Assembly: GCF_000687475.1 (NCBI RefSeq) | Contig: NC_057318.1 | Span: 4,526,001-4,590,000, forward strand | Direction: 5' to 3' | Source of the DNA: Ustilaginoidea virens | Taxonomy: Eukaryota > Ascomycota > Sordariomycetes > Hypocreales > Clavicipitaceae | Length of the DNA stretch: 64,000 bases | In this document: piece by piece, positions 24,424-36,436 of the stretch | Numbering within the stretch: the stretch's first letter is position 1 | Layout of the letters: each line of letters begins with the position of its first letter | The notes under the pieces: model-generated | Told to the model about the DNA's origin: nothing | Database searches by the model: none | Seen by the model: only the letters and a program-made list of their open reading frames with translations | Position numbers and translations under genes: made by a program

Positions 24424-25800
24424 CGCTAGTGACGCATATAAAGGTAGCTGAGGGATGTAACCCTTTCGCCGTCCTAGTTTATGTAAATTCCGGCATCTGT
24501 TTATAAGCTTCTTGATGCCAGCGAATCCTCAATCACATGCAAACCGGGCTTTCGAGCTGATAATTAGACACTATAAGCATACTGTAACGAATAAAATAAG
24601 TAGAAGCCGAAACCAGTGCATCTTGGTAATGTAAAGACAATATTGACACCCAGTACCTGGGCCTGGTCAGCGGTAGTCATTCCTCCAATACACGTAGCGA
24701 GGTCCAGTTCCAAGTTGAGGTAAAGTGGACATGGGGCCATTTTCATTTCAACCTGGTCAGGATGAAAGGAGTATGCCGACCCGGCCTTGCTCAAGTTTTG
24801 ACCTTGCTGCGCTCGAAGGGTGCTGACAGCAACCCCAATCGGGTCGCACGATGCAAGGGAGAAGGGAAGGGGGGGCGCGAGCGAAGGGGGGCGGAGGCAA
24901 ACGGTTGGTGCTTCCGATACCGAATAAGCATAAATCCGGTTGTTCTGTAAACAGAAAAGGCCGCTGTTGGACATGGCGACAGACGTACTCCGGCCTGATT
25001 ACCCAGGAGCGGGCCGACTTACGTGGCCAGCGAGACAGCAAAACGCCACTTGACGAGTTTGATCTGCGAACTTTATCGGGTTGCATCCACACCAAGTTTT
25101 GTTCCTTGTTTCTACTTGAAACGCCAAGCTTTTGCATTCGGGTCCGACATGATGGCTGAGCACTGGGCCGAAGGGGGGTTGTTGGGGAAGGGGTGGGATC
25201 CGGGGAATGCGGAGGCAAGTTGTTTGTATCCGTCGCCCGGATGCGGTAAAGGCGCAAGCAGGTAATTTCTCCTGGATGTGGGAAGTCACCAACCAGGACA
25301 CAGTATAATCATGAATGCCGCTCCTTGGGGTCCGTCAGCTGCGATGTGGGTTAGGGCGATGGCGCAGTGTGATTGGGTTCTCTGCGCAAGATCTTTTTTT
25401 TTTTTTTTTTTCAATTTTTCCTCGCAACATCACCATCTCAAGGTGGCAGTAGGAAATACTACCCCCCCTGATTGAATCCGTAGGGGGCTTGATCGATTGA
25501 TTCCCTTACCGGAACCACAGTATGGTCGAGGGCTTCAAGCATGATGAGCGCTTTTGCTTTTGGCTACGGACCCAAGAGGCTCCGAAAGAAATGGCAAGTC
25601 TTGGGATAGGGAGCCTCGACTCCCGAGCCTAAATCGTGTCAGCGGAAAATGTCTCATCTCAACAGGCATCATCTGCTCCGTAGTGTGCGTAGTACGTACA
25701 TACTACATGACTTTCGCTATTCCTAAGCCCGCTGGTGACATTGCATCGTCATGCCGCGCGGTCCCCAGGGGCCAAAGCCAACGCAATGCAGGCAGTCAAG

Positions 25801-25836
25801 TCAGTCAGTCAGTCAGTCAGTCAGTCAGTCAGTCAG
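25801..25836. repeat. (TCAG)9 microsatellite
   Basis: Nine perfect 4-bp units in intergenic DNA. Confidence 0.95.
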
Positions 25837-27733
25837 TAACCGGCCGACAACACGATCCGCGTGCTCGCTCTTGCCTTCCCCAGTACGTCTGATGGCTTAC
25901 TTCCCCAATACGTCTGATCGCTTGCTTCATGGCCTATCGCTAGAACCGACTGGACAGACACTGAATAGCCTGGCTGCTCACGTAAGCACATGTTGTGCGC
26001 TTGCGTGTCCAACATTTGCGTCGAAATAGCTGAGGGAGGGCGTGTGATGAAAAGGGGGAAAAACGGAAATTGGCTCAGTCGCGTCGCCTTTGACTCTTGG
26101 CTGCCTCGCTGCCTACCTACCTGTGCCTACTCCGTAGACTTCTGACCAATGACACCAACAAGTGCCGGCTTGGGCAGATTGCAGTTGAGTCAGTTTACTT
26201 GGCCCTCTACCTAGGTAGAGTCGAGTACCGTGCACTGAGGCGTATGGTACCAGACCTTAGAGGAGGCCGGTAGGTCAGGCGCCTTGTACCTGGTATCCCA
26301 GGAAATTATAGGCTTGGCACTTCCCGTAATGCTGGTGCTGGTGCATCCGCAACTTTTGCTCTACAGAAGGAGGCAGTACTCTTTTTTCAAGTCTTGCATA
26401 CCCCAAGGCACCTCCCCGGTACCTGGCAGGATGCAAGCCGCCTGCCTCCCAGCGTGATGTCATTCGAAGCTGTTTCCGCCTCCTTTTTTTTTTTTTTTTT
26501 TTTTTTCCAATTCTGGTTCTCGGTGACAGATAAGGTTAGCACGCCCTAAACAGGCAACGGAATCGATCCAAAACCCGCGGCGGCGTCGACAAGATATGTC
26601 TCAGACCTTGACAGACAAGTCTATTTCAATGAGGCATTGAATCATGACGATCAGTCCGTCAGGAGAGACAGTTTACGTGGCCGTGGCCGCCCATAACATT
26701 TGTGGTTGGGTGATTCAAGCCGCATGAGACATTGACATCCTATTGATGCCATGCAGCGCCTGTTCGTGCGGGTGACCTCGCTCTGGCTGAGACTTGTCTA
26801 GCACTTTAAAAGTCCGTACTCGGTACTCCGTGCTCCAAGGCCTGGCAAGATTTACCGGCAAAAAGCGACTTCTGGTTTCTGTCATCGCCTATCCTCTTCC
26901 TCTCCTCCTATGTTTCCACTGGGACTGGTTCGCCTAGGGTCAACTGGTCTGGGTCTGGGAGACTGGCCGGCTACGGGGCATAGGCTAGGCCGCTAGGGTA
27001 GGGCATCAGATTGAAGGGGGTCAATGCCAGTCTTGGCAAATCCTTCAAGACATGCATGACCAAAACTCGGTCGCGTCGCTGTCGTCTGCGTCGAATAATG
27101 TCCAACATTTCGGGTCCGACCTGTGCGGAGCAGCCCGCTCCATACTGTGGTGGTGGTGGTGGTCATGGTGGTGGTGTAGTGATAGGGAATCGGCTGACTC
27201 GCCAATTAGCTTGGCTATTGGCCGTTGAGGGCATTCGTGATCGTTTCCACTCGGCCGTTAGAGTGAGTGCATCTCGAGATAGAGCCGACTCTGTTTCCAG
27301 CAAGTTGAGCGTTGCATACAGAGAGAGCCCGCCATTCCTACAAAGGCTGAAACCACGACTGTTGACAAGGGTTTGACTTACCAGAAGGGACTCTCTCTTG
27401 AGTAAAGGGGTCTGGTGTTCTTTATGCAGAAGCCATGATGGGGATGGAGAGCTACGAGCCTGGACGTCTCTTGTGTCTCTTGTGAACCGTTTCTCGTAGT
27501 GTACGCCGTGGGTCTTCTCTTTAGTCCTCGTCTCCCTTTATTTCATTTTCCCGTAGGATGCCGTGTAGGAACAGCAAAGTATACTGGATCTATTCGAAAA
27601 GGGGCCCAGCGCCTGCGGCTGAACGACCGCGTCTGCGACCAACAAGTTAGTTACCTAGTTGGCAGCCACATCGCAATTGAAAGGGATCACCTCGGACAAA
27701 TTACAGGAGGCACCTGGCGATCAGTCAAAACTC

Positions 27734-27762
<29 letters not shown>
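27734..27762. repeat. 29-bp poly-A tract
   Basis: Uninterrupted A-run about 100 bp left of TIR element copy 2. Confidence 0.9.
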
Positions 27763-27764
<2 letters not shown>

Positions 27765-27863
27765 AGTGCAAGCACGGACTGGACCGTAGAACAACCCGAG
27801 GTGGGTGGGTTGGCTTTCCAAGACCTTCAGCAATGACCCATGGCTTCTTTCTTCCGTTTTTAG

Positions 27864-28646
27864 GAGACTACATATCAACCGACCTATGCCCCCCCCTAGT
27901 CATTCGACTCCCCCATAATAACTTAACAGACCTGACCAATGCTCTTTCCTAATATAGAGATACGCTAATAAATAGTAGTAGATCCTTTAATCTATAGTAG
28001 CCACTAGACTATAAAGTATCTTTATATATATTTTTCTATAGTGAGTGACTTCCCTTATATTTTTACTAGGCATCCCTACCTAAGAACCTAATATTAAAAG
28101 TAGATAAAAGTACCTTTATATAGACTTTTGTATCGAAAGTGACTTCCTTTCTTTTATTAGGTAGGTAGGTACCTAGGTCCTTAGGTACTATACGTAGAAA
28201 AAGTACCTTTATATATATTTTTCTATATAAAGTGACTTCTTATATTTCTACTAAGTACCTAGGTACCTAGTATCTAGGTACTAGGGATAGAAAGAGAGGT
28301 TCCTTTATATATATATTTCTAAAGAAAGTGACTTCTTTAATATTCTTACTAGGTACCCCTTACGTAAGAACCTAATAAAACAGTGGAGAAAGTACTTCTC
28401 CCTATATATTTCTAAAGAAAGTGACTTCTTTAATTTCTTTTACTAGGTACCCCTACCTAAGAACCTAGTAAAATATCAGAGAAAGTACTTCTCCATATAG
28501 TTTTCTATACAAAGTGACCTGACCCACTATTCCCTAATAAACCAATTATATTAAGAGTATAGCCCACAGCAATGGTCAGGTCAGTTAAGTTATTATGGGG
28601 GAGTCGGATGACAAGGGGGGGACACAGGTCGGTTGACCTGTACCCT
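27864..28646 (-). mobile_element. TIR element copy 2 (non-autonomous, MITE-like, inverted)
   Basis: A 783-bp element in the opposite orientation to 5064-5654. The left end begins GAGACTACATATCAACC and the right end finishes GACCTGTACCCT. A 10-bp target duplication CCGTTTTTAG lies at 27854-27863 and 28647-28656; a T before each copy makes it 11. The inverted ends carry the same TCAACCGACCT, C/G-run, CATAATAACTTAAC and GACCTGACCA blocks as copy 1. The AT-rich core shows about six AAAGTGACTTC-type unit starts against four in copy 1. Two extra units of about 95 bp explain the 192-bp length difference. No ORF for a transposase. Confidence 0.88.
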
Positions 28647-30246
28647 CCGTTTTTAGTCCCCCGGGTCGAGAGAGATGCAGCACGAAGTCCAAATCCACCC
28701 GGTACCGAGCCGTCTGTTTCCGTTTCGTAAAACAGCCGACGATGGGCCATGGCCTGGGGATGCGTCGATGGAAATTGTGACGGGGGCAGATCTGACGATG
28801 CGGACTGAAGCAAACCTGAACCACGCACGCAGTCCGCCAAGAACCGAACCGGCAGCTGCCCTCGGTGCTCACAATGCGCTCGGCCAAAGACAAACTGTCG
28901 AACCGCAGCTGCTGGCGTGGCGGATGGGAAATCGCGCCAAGAATCGTGCCAAGACCTGCATGTCACCAAAGGACTGTCCGGATGCTGAAGCGTAAGAGAA
29001 TGAGACTCAATGAGAAGGGGCAGCGCAGCCCACATAGGTAGTTCTCTGCCTCCCTGGCGTCTAATTTCGGCACGGGGTTGCGTACTATGGGGTACGGGGT
29101 ACGGGGTACGGGGCACGGGGTACGGGTACAACAAACGCAAGGCAAGGCGCGCGAAATGCACCCCGGTGCCCCCGGTTTCGCTTCCCGGACGAGGCACGAG
29201 CTCGTGCATGCACATTGACCTACTACCTACCTAGGTACCCAGGTAGGAGCTAGGAGGTATGCAATGTATAGTAAGTTATCATCGCAAGACATTAATTAGG
29301 CGCTTTCCAAAAAAGGCTGGCATTTTCTGGCTAGCACCGAGTCCGATGGCGGTGGAATTACAGAGTTTTAAGAGTCTTGTGGTGAACTAATATTGCGCGT
29401 GTCTCTGTGGACGCAGGTACCTACACATGAGTTTGGAGTTGGAGGTACGGAGCACATGGCACTGGAAAACCTTCTGCAATTCGGTCAGCAGATTTTGAAA
29501 ACCCAAACAACAAGAAAAGCAAAACTGTCGAGGTAAATGCTGAAAATCCCACATGGCAGATTGAATCCGGCTAATGCGGAGGGGGGCGGCAATTTTACAT
29601 TAATTCGTACAGATTTCGGCATTTTGCTTTTCCTTGTACCTTTTTCTCTCTTGTCCTCTGGAATTTTTTTTTGTTTTTCTGGTTTCTTTCGCTTTACTTC
29701 TGGTTTCTTTCGCTTTACTTCTGAACTCTGTAGTCGGGGGTGCTTTGCTTCAGGCGATTTCACTGCCTAGGTACCTTAGGTACCTTACCTATCTTCTAGG
29801 GGGGTACGCAGTACACCTGAGATGTATTGACGCTTCGTGCATCCGTCAATGTTGATTCATGATGGAAATGAGCTAGTTCAGCCTCCACGAGTGCCCGCGC
29901 TGTACCACCACTCACTACCTACCTACCTACCTGGGGCATGGGGCTCAGGAACCTTAGTAAGTACGTACCTACCTTAGGGGGAGGTAGGCTCGAACTAAGC
30001 TAATCGCACACCTCTCACAGTTCCTACAATGCCATTGCTGACGTCCTGCACTGTAAGAACATACACGGTCTCCTAGCATGGTTGGATGACATCGGATATC
30101 GCCCTCTGGTGCGCCTGGTTGGGGCAAACGACTAGTACCGCTTACTAATGCATGCCTCTTCTACGGAGTCACGTGGGAGATCGGAACACCACACGGTGGC
30201 ATACATTTGAACTTGACTTCACACTTGCTTGACCTGGCCTGCTCTG

Positions 30247-30322
30247 GCATGCCAAGCCCGCCAAGCCCCGCCAAGCCCCGCCAAGCCCGGACAAACCCTG
30301 CCAAACCCTGCCAAGCCCTGCC
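30247..30322. repeat. GCCAAGCCC-type imperfect tandem repeat
   Basis: About eight imperfect 9-10-bp units of CAAGCCCCGC / CAAACCCTGC type. Confidence 0.75.
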
Positions 30323-31284
30323 TTTGTTCACCTTTGGCCTGGTCAAGTGGGTCAAGCAGGCTCCTGTTGAGGAGAACTTGTCCAACAAGGCACTAACGAC
30401 CCGGCCGAAAAGGCGGCTGCGATAACCCATCGCAACTCACGCACCTGCAGTCAACATGTCTCAAATCGGTATGGGCGGGACAAACCAGGAGTTGGGGCGC
30501 TAATGCCAAGCAAGCATCATCACGCAGCCGCTCGCTCCTGCCTGCCCTGCCTGGCCTTTTGCCATGTCTGCTAAATCTACCGTCGCCACTTGCGTCCCAG
30601 GATGGAGATACCTTTTTGCTATTAATGCCTCTCTGCCCTCCCATGTTTTAATCTCACCCTCGCCAAAGCTTGTAGCTTATCCTGAAGTCGGAACCCATCT
30701 TTTTATGTCGACACTGCTGGATTGAGTCCGTTTGACCCCTATCAACCTCATTTCCGTGTCCTAGCTCAGCAGGCCCCCCCTTATTTTCTTTCTTTCCTTT
30801 TTTTTTCTTCCCATTTTATTCCTTTTGATCCTTTTTCATCTTTTTCTCCTCCTCCTTGTGCAGTTGTGCAAACTGTCGCTCGGCCTTGATCGACCACCCT
30901 TCTGACTGACCACTCGCCTGACTGACCGGCCACCTCTTGTCTCTTTCACCTGCTCGAAATCGCACCAGTCACTTGAGCGACGGCATTCTTGGCTGTGTTT
31001 GATGGTCACCAACCTCGAAATTGCGGCCAAGGAACCCAGCAAGCAAGTCATTCGCCCATAGCATCCAGCGCCTTGCTCCGTTGGCAACCGAAACGCTCAG
31101 GAGTGACCCTCACGCTGTTGTCGACAGTGCCCACTGCCCAGGCTCGTCGGTTATTGTTGGACCAGCTTCAATTTCCCTCCAACTCGTTCCGGCGAAATTT
31201 CATCCTCGGTGTTGGAGTTTTTTCAACTTCCGTCTTCCCCCAACCCTTTTCCGACACTATTGGGGCAAATCCCAAGTTCCGCGC

Positions 31285-31416
31285 ATGTTATCTGCACGGC
31301 CGGGACGACGGCATCTCCCACAGGCCAAGACCAGCAAGAACCTCTTCCACTCTGCAAGAAACGAAAGGTCCGGAAAACCTAGCGTCTCCGCATCGGTGCA
31401 CTCGCCGGCTTCTTAG
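31285..31416 (+). CDS. Possible 43-codon upstream ORF in the kinase leader
   Basis: ATG at 31285 to TAG at 31414-31416, 43 residues, basic and Ser-rich. It lies about 340 nt before the kinase start and after the pyrimidine-rich tract, so it would be inside the mRNA leader if transcription begins near 30.9 kb. If translated it could dampen kinase synthesis. No conservation evidence is available here. Confidence 0.2.
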   Translation: MLSARPGRRHLPQAKTSKNLFHSARNERSGKPSVSASVHSPAS

Positions 31417-31758
31417 TGGCTCGACCCGTGCAAGCCATCACATGGTGCCATCCACCCCTCTTTTTATTGTTAGATCTGGTCAAGTTGACATTGTGGCGCC
31501 TCTTGGTGGCCCACGGCCCATTGGTTCCATTTGGCTTCTAGCAGCGCCTTCCCACCCTCCGGCGTGTACCGATATTCCGTCAGCTCAAGGTTGCAGAAAG
31601 GGTCGTCCGCTCCCGAGCCTGCAACCTGCAGTCTGACTTGACTAGCGGATACCGAATACTGGCCCGGACTTTTTTTCCTGGAAAGTTTTTGTTGGAGAGT
31701 CGCGCTCGAGTGGCGACCGCCCAGGTTGCGTGCGTCTGGTCGCTTTCCACCCATCCTC

Positions 31759-34700
31759 ATGTCTCCCAACAACCCGGAAAAAAAAAGAGAAAATTTGTGG
31801 CCCATGACCACCACCATGACCATCTCCCTGGCTCACGCTTCTCCATGGGCCTCGTCATCATTGGACACCAAGGATATGCGACGAACACTGTCTTCTCTGA
31901 CTGTCGATGGTGAGTACGATTTTGCACCTCGGCTACTCTAGTCTTGCCGCTTATTTCCCGCCGTCCGCCTCTGCCCTTCCTTTTTATTTTCCTCTTTATT
32001 CCTCTCTTTTTCTCTTTTTCTTTTTTTTTTTCCATCTTTCCCCCCCTCCTCTTTTTCTTCCTTCAGTCTCTACATCTTCCCTTGCCATTCACTTCTGCCT
32101 CGCATTTTCATTTTCATTTCGACTCTCGACGGCCGAGGGGCCATTCAAAAAGGAGGGAGGGCCCCTGCAGCTTACCCCAAACCAAACCCCGTCTTTATAA
32201 AAACCGGGAAAGCACGCCCCCCTCTCTCTCCTTCTCTGAAACATATCCACCAACCACATTGTCCCAAGACCCCGGCCCATGAGCGCCACCCCTCCTCCCA
32301 CTCCGCCATCATTGGCCACTTTCCTCGCTTTTGGAGCGCCCATCCGTCCGTAATGCGCACTCAATAAGCCCAGAGTCCAGACGACGGCCTTGCCCTGCCT
32401 GGGCCACTACACCCCCCCCCACCTCCCCCCCCCAAGTTCCCAGCCCGTCACTCGCACCGCACGCCATTGACAGTGACGTGACTGCGCGGCGCGCTCAAGG
32501 CGGCCTGCTGACTTTTTTTTCTTCCTCCTTACCCTGGCTAATCCTAGATGCAGCAACCACGTCCGTCCCTAGTTCCACCAATACGCCGTCCAGGACGCCG
32601 ACCCCGATGCCGACAGCCCTTCCCTATCCCACCCCGTTGACGGACCCGTCAAATTCTTCGTCGCCCCCCCTTAGCCATTGTTCAAGCAGCCATTCTTTCT
32701 CGCTCCCCCAATTTCCTCCAGACATCACCGATCCCATCCTTGAAGAAGGTGACAAGGAGTCTGGCACCGACTCGCCCATTGAGCCGGTCACTCCTGTCAG
32801 CGGAGGGCGCCACTCAAGAGATTTTTCCACTGTGCACCACAGCCAGTACCACGACTATCAGCAAGCGCTTCAGAAAGTGCACTCGGCCCAGAACCCCCCA
32901 GCCTTTACTCACCACAAGGCTCCTTTATTCCTCTCGAAAACAGCTGTACCTTCAGAATCTCCCGCCGGTCATATTCTCGGTCATCTTGCTGCCACACCTC
33001 ATCTTCAGGTTCCTGATCAGGAACCACAGCGGCAGCAGCAGCAGCAGCAAGAGCAGCAGCAGCAGCCGCCACCATCACAGCCCACGCTACGACGGCGCTC
33101 CGCCAACAGCTCTAGGAGCAATCTCAGGAGAAAAATGTCGCGGCTATTCCGGCGTAGCAACTCCACCCTCGAGAAAGATAGAGAATATGCCGTGACGGAT
33201 TCTCACGCGCCAGTTTCCGAATCTGCCCCTCAGTCGAGTAGTTTCGTCAACACCCATGGAGTCATGACTCCTCGCTGCCCAAATGGCGTCAAGTCATGGA
33301 CGACTACTCGGTCAAACTCGCCGCCTTCGCCCGGATCGCCACTGGAAATGGCCCCCTCGCATCGCGTCAACAGTGGAATCACCAGTGGGTCGTTGCCCAA
33401 TCCTGCCGACTTTAAGAAGAATCGAGCATCCACTGGACTTACTCTGCGAGGCCGCGCCGTCAACTTTGTCGGGGCTACCATAGGTCGTGGGCATCGGCCA
33501 CCAAAGACTCCACGACGAGCGAGCAGTTTTGACACGGGCGACAGACCAAGCGGCGCGCCCCTCCCGAAACACGTCGACGAGGAGAAGATGTACCCCCCTC
33601 AACGCCTCCCCTGGCCGCTGCCTCCAGACGCGGGGACTGGCGCCAAGGCCCGTCGCATGAGCCTAAGCCTGCCGGACGATTTCACTGTTGACGTGGCCGA
33701 ACTCCTGACCGAGTTTGAGTACCAGAGCAAGCTTTTGGGTCGCCACGGGAGGCATCTCGGCAAGGGCGCCGCATCCAAGGTGACTCTGATGGGCCGAAAG
33801 GGATGCCCGGGCGAGCTGTACGCGGTCAAGGAGTTTCGAGGCAAGTCGAACAGGGAAAGTCAACAAGACTACGAGAACAAGATCAAGTCCGAGTACAGCA
33901 TCGGCAAAAGCCTGCACCACCCCAACATTGTGGAGACGATCCGGCTCTGCACGGACCACGGCCGATGGAACCACGTGATGGAATACTGCTCCGAGGGCGA
34001 CCTCTTCAGCCTGGTGCAAAAGGGGTTTCTCAAGGGGGAGGACCGCAAGAAGGACCGGCTGTGCCTGTTCAAGCAGCTGATACAGGGCGTCAACTACTTG
34101 CACGCCAACGGAATCGCGCATCGCGACATCAAGCTCGAGAACCTGCTCCTCACCAAGGACAGCAAGCTCAAAATCACCGACTTTGGCGTGTCCGAGGTCT
34201 TTAGCGGGACGCACCCGGGCCTGCGAGAATCCGGGGGCCAGTGCGGGCAAAACATGGGAGAGGTGCGGCTGTGCGCGCCCGGAATCTGCGGCAGCGAGCC
34301 GTACATTGCGCCCGAGGTGTTGGAGAAGAAGGAGAGCTATGATCCGAGGGCGCTGGACGTGTGGGGCTCGGCCATTGTCATGATTTACCTCACCTTTGGT
34401 GGCGCCATATGGTCGCGCGCCGAGCGTGGCAACCTCCACTACGACAAACTGGTCAAGGGCTGGGACAAGTGGTACAGCAAGCACTCGGAGCGCGACGCGT
34501 GCATCACGGACACGGACTACCCCAACTGCTACGCCCTGGACGTTGGCGTTAACCCGCCGGCTCTGCGGCGCATCCTGCTGCAAATGCTGAATCCGAACCC
34601 CGGCAAGCGCATCACCATCAACGACGTGGTCAACAATCGGTGGATGAGGAATGTGGAGTGTTGCCAGCTGGAGTCGTATGAGGAACACAGTCAGATTATC

Positions 34701-34826
34701 GACGCCACCAAGAAGGATACGTGCAACAAGGGCTCGGCCAGGAAGATTTTCTGCCACAACCACCTCCCTCCCAAGACTTCTGGATCGCACTCACTCGGCA
34801 AGATGCCGGGCAGTGCTGGATACTGA
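31759..34826 (+). CDS. Hal4/Sat4-type serine/threonine protein kinase
   Basis: Proposed exons 31759-31909 and 32548-34826 give 809 aa. The donor is GATG|GTGAGT and the acceptor is CTAATCCTAG after GCTGAC and a T-run; the junction keeps frame through a split Asp codon. The 638-nt intron is long for a fungus. Seen: a Ser/Pro/Thr-rich N-terminus, a Gln-rich run (33030-33070) and a basic patch, then a kinase domain at about 448-751: glycine loop LGKGAASKV, VKEF Lys near 477, HRDIKLEN (Asp577), DFG (595-597) and APE (638-640). A Cys-containing insert lies between DFG and APE. Family knowledge: Hal4/Sat4, Hal5 and Npr1-like kinases regulate plasma-membrane transporters and ion homeostasis. Subfamily placement is by motif memory. 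The kinase core is certain; the first exon is less so. Confidence 0.88.
32196..32203 (+). promoter_or_regulatory. TATA-like box inside the kinase intron
   Basis: TATAAAAA followed by a CT-rich stretch, about 410 bp before the first in-frame ATG of exon 2 (32607). This looks like a second core promoter that could give a kinase lacking about the first 70 residues. Inference only. Confidence 0.3.
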
Positions 34827-35847
34827 GGCTTTTTTTTTTCTTTTTCTGGAGGCGAGCCAAAAAAAAAATTAAGAATAGTATCAAGAACTACTCTATCAAG
34901 GACTACTCGGACCAACCTGAACTGAAACACTAGCTTCAAGGGGAAAATCGTGGTAACTTCGGGAGAGGGGGGGTGATTTGTTTGAAGAAGAATCGGGGCC
35001 CATCACTTTATGGCGCAGAACAAGGAAGCGATCAATCGCATTGGATGGACAATGGCGTTGATGGAAAGTGTTTGTGTTTGTGGTTTTTTTTTCTTTTTTG
35101 GCCCTGTTTTTTATTGCCAGTCGTCCATGTTTTGTCCAGCCCATGGCCTGCAGGTGTGGGAAAGGTCGAAGGGGTCGTAGTGGTGAGGCGTGACAACGAA
35201 ATTACGAATTCACAACGATGAATGTACTTATCATGAGGTACAGGCTGGACATGGGCGACTTTGATTCTTTTACTTTATGCCTCGGCGCACCTGGGGCTTT
35301 TTTTATTTTATTTTATTTTCTTTTAATTTATTTTATTGGAAATCATGTGCGGCCTGGTTTGCGGGAAAAGGAGATTTGACGACGACGATGATAGGGGAGT
35401 CGAGGAGAGGGGTGGCGTTGGTTTTTCTTTCTTTCTTTTATTGCCCTTTTTTTCTTATTGTTATTATTAGTCTCCTTCCTCTTCCTCTTCTTCTTTATCC
35501 CTTTTGCTTGGCTTTCAGCATTGTCATGGGCGCATTTGTTGATCAAGTTAGACTTTCTAGATATGGAGCGGCGGTGTAAGTGCCATGACCGCGGGATGGG
35601 AGGAGCATTGGCTTGGTGTTGGAAAAGGTCCCAAGCGAATTGAATTGCAAACCAGGACGGTCATGGTGCGGCGCACTCTGCAACAAGAACAGGTCAAACG
35701 TGGTGTCGACGAAACAGGTAGCACTGCGATGCCTTGCTTGTTTGTTGTGACAAGTGCGCATGCAGGGACAGTGACGGTGACGGTTGCAGTGGCGGTTGCA
35801 GTGACGACGGTTGCCGTGTCAGTGCCAGTTGCAGTCGATGCTTACAT

Positions 35848-35873
35848 AGTTGCAGTTGCAGTTGCAGTTGCAG
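35848..35873. repeat. GTTGCA tandem repeat
   Basis: Four consecutive 6-bp units, with further scattered GTTGCAGT words just upstream (35780-35835). Confidence 0.85.
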
Positions 35874-36368
35874 ACGGTTACAGTGACAGCCGGCAAAATC
35901 CCACGTTGACGTCATGCTGGCCGGCAAAAAGGGACGACGGATGCGCCCAACACGACGTCAAGTCAACATGGTCTGTGCAACCTGGCATGGCATGGCATGG
36001 CAGCGGCTGCCGTCTGGCTGCCTGTCAACCCTGCCCTGCCATGTCAACAAGCCACACACAAATTTTCCGACTTCCGCGGCGCAAAGCGCAGGGACGAACG
36101 ACGTTGCGCGCACAAGGAAGGTGCGGGGGAGGGGGGGGGCCACAGCCCAGCCCAAGGAACATTGCTTCCGTACGTACAGTAGTAGGTACGTACGGCGCCG
36201 CCAAACAAGGAAAAAAGGCAGCAGCATTGCAATCCGCGGCAGATGATTGGATCTGATGCGGCCCCAGGCTTCTTCCGCTGGCCAACTCCGCACGGGGAGT
36301 TGGGAAGGTTTTGCAGTCCGCCGGTGCTGATTTCGCAGGAGTTTTTTTTTTTTTTTTGCGCCCCCAAC

Positions 36369-36389
36369 GAATGAATGAATGAATGAATG

Positions 36390-36436
<47 letters not shown>
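36369..36436. repeat. Compound (GAAT)n-(CAAT)n microsatellite
   Basis: About six GAAT units change directly into about eleven CAAT units, a single-base phase switch in one tract. Confidence 0.95.

Larger units (their letters stand above)
21431..27853. other. Gene-poor region, 6.4 kb
   Basis: No gene with a recognisable domain or convincing exon structure. Short ORFs on both strands look random. Holds a purine tract (23101-23165), poly-T tracts (about 25388-25410 and 26484-26506), a TCAG array, a poly-A run, and several TACCTAGGTA and GTACTCCGTA words. One weak ORF is listed separately. Confidence 0.4.
28657..31758. promoter_or_regulatory. Upstream and leader region of the Hal4-type kinase gene
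   Basis: 3.1 kb with no supported protein gene except a possible uORF. Contains GGGGTAC repeats at about 29092-29130, TACCTAGGTA-type clusters (29220-29250, 29765-29800, 29915-29985), GCCAAGCCC repeats at 30247-30322, and a strongly pyrimidine-rich tract at about 30775-30860 that could mark the promoter/leader of the rightward kinase gene. The 30989-31636 frame begins with TTG and lacks domains; rejected. Confidence 0.4.

Noticed and set aside
30989..31636. 215-codon frame ahead of the kinase
   Set aside because: Begins with TTG, no ordered domain, lies in the probable leader of the kinase transcript.
33663..34790. 375-codon open frame on the minus strand inside the kinase gene
   Set aside because: Antisense shadow of a GC-rich coding exon. 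The plus strand carries all kinase motifs; the minus frame shows no domain.
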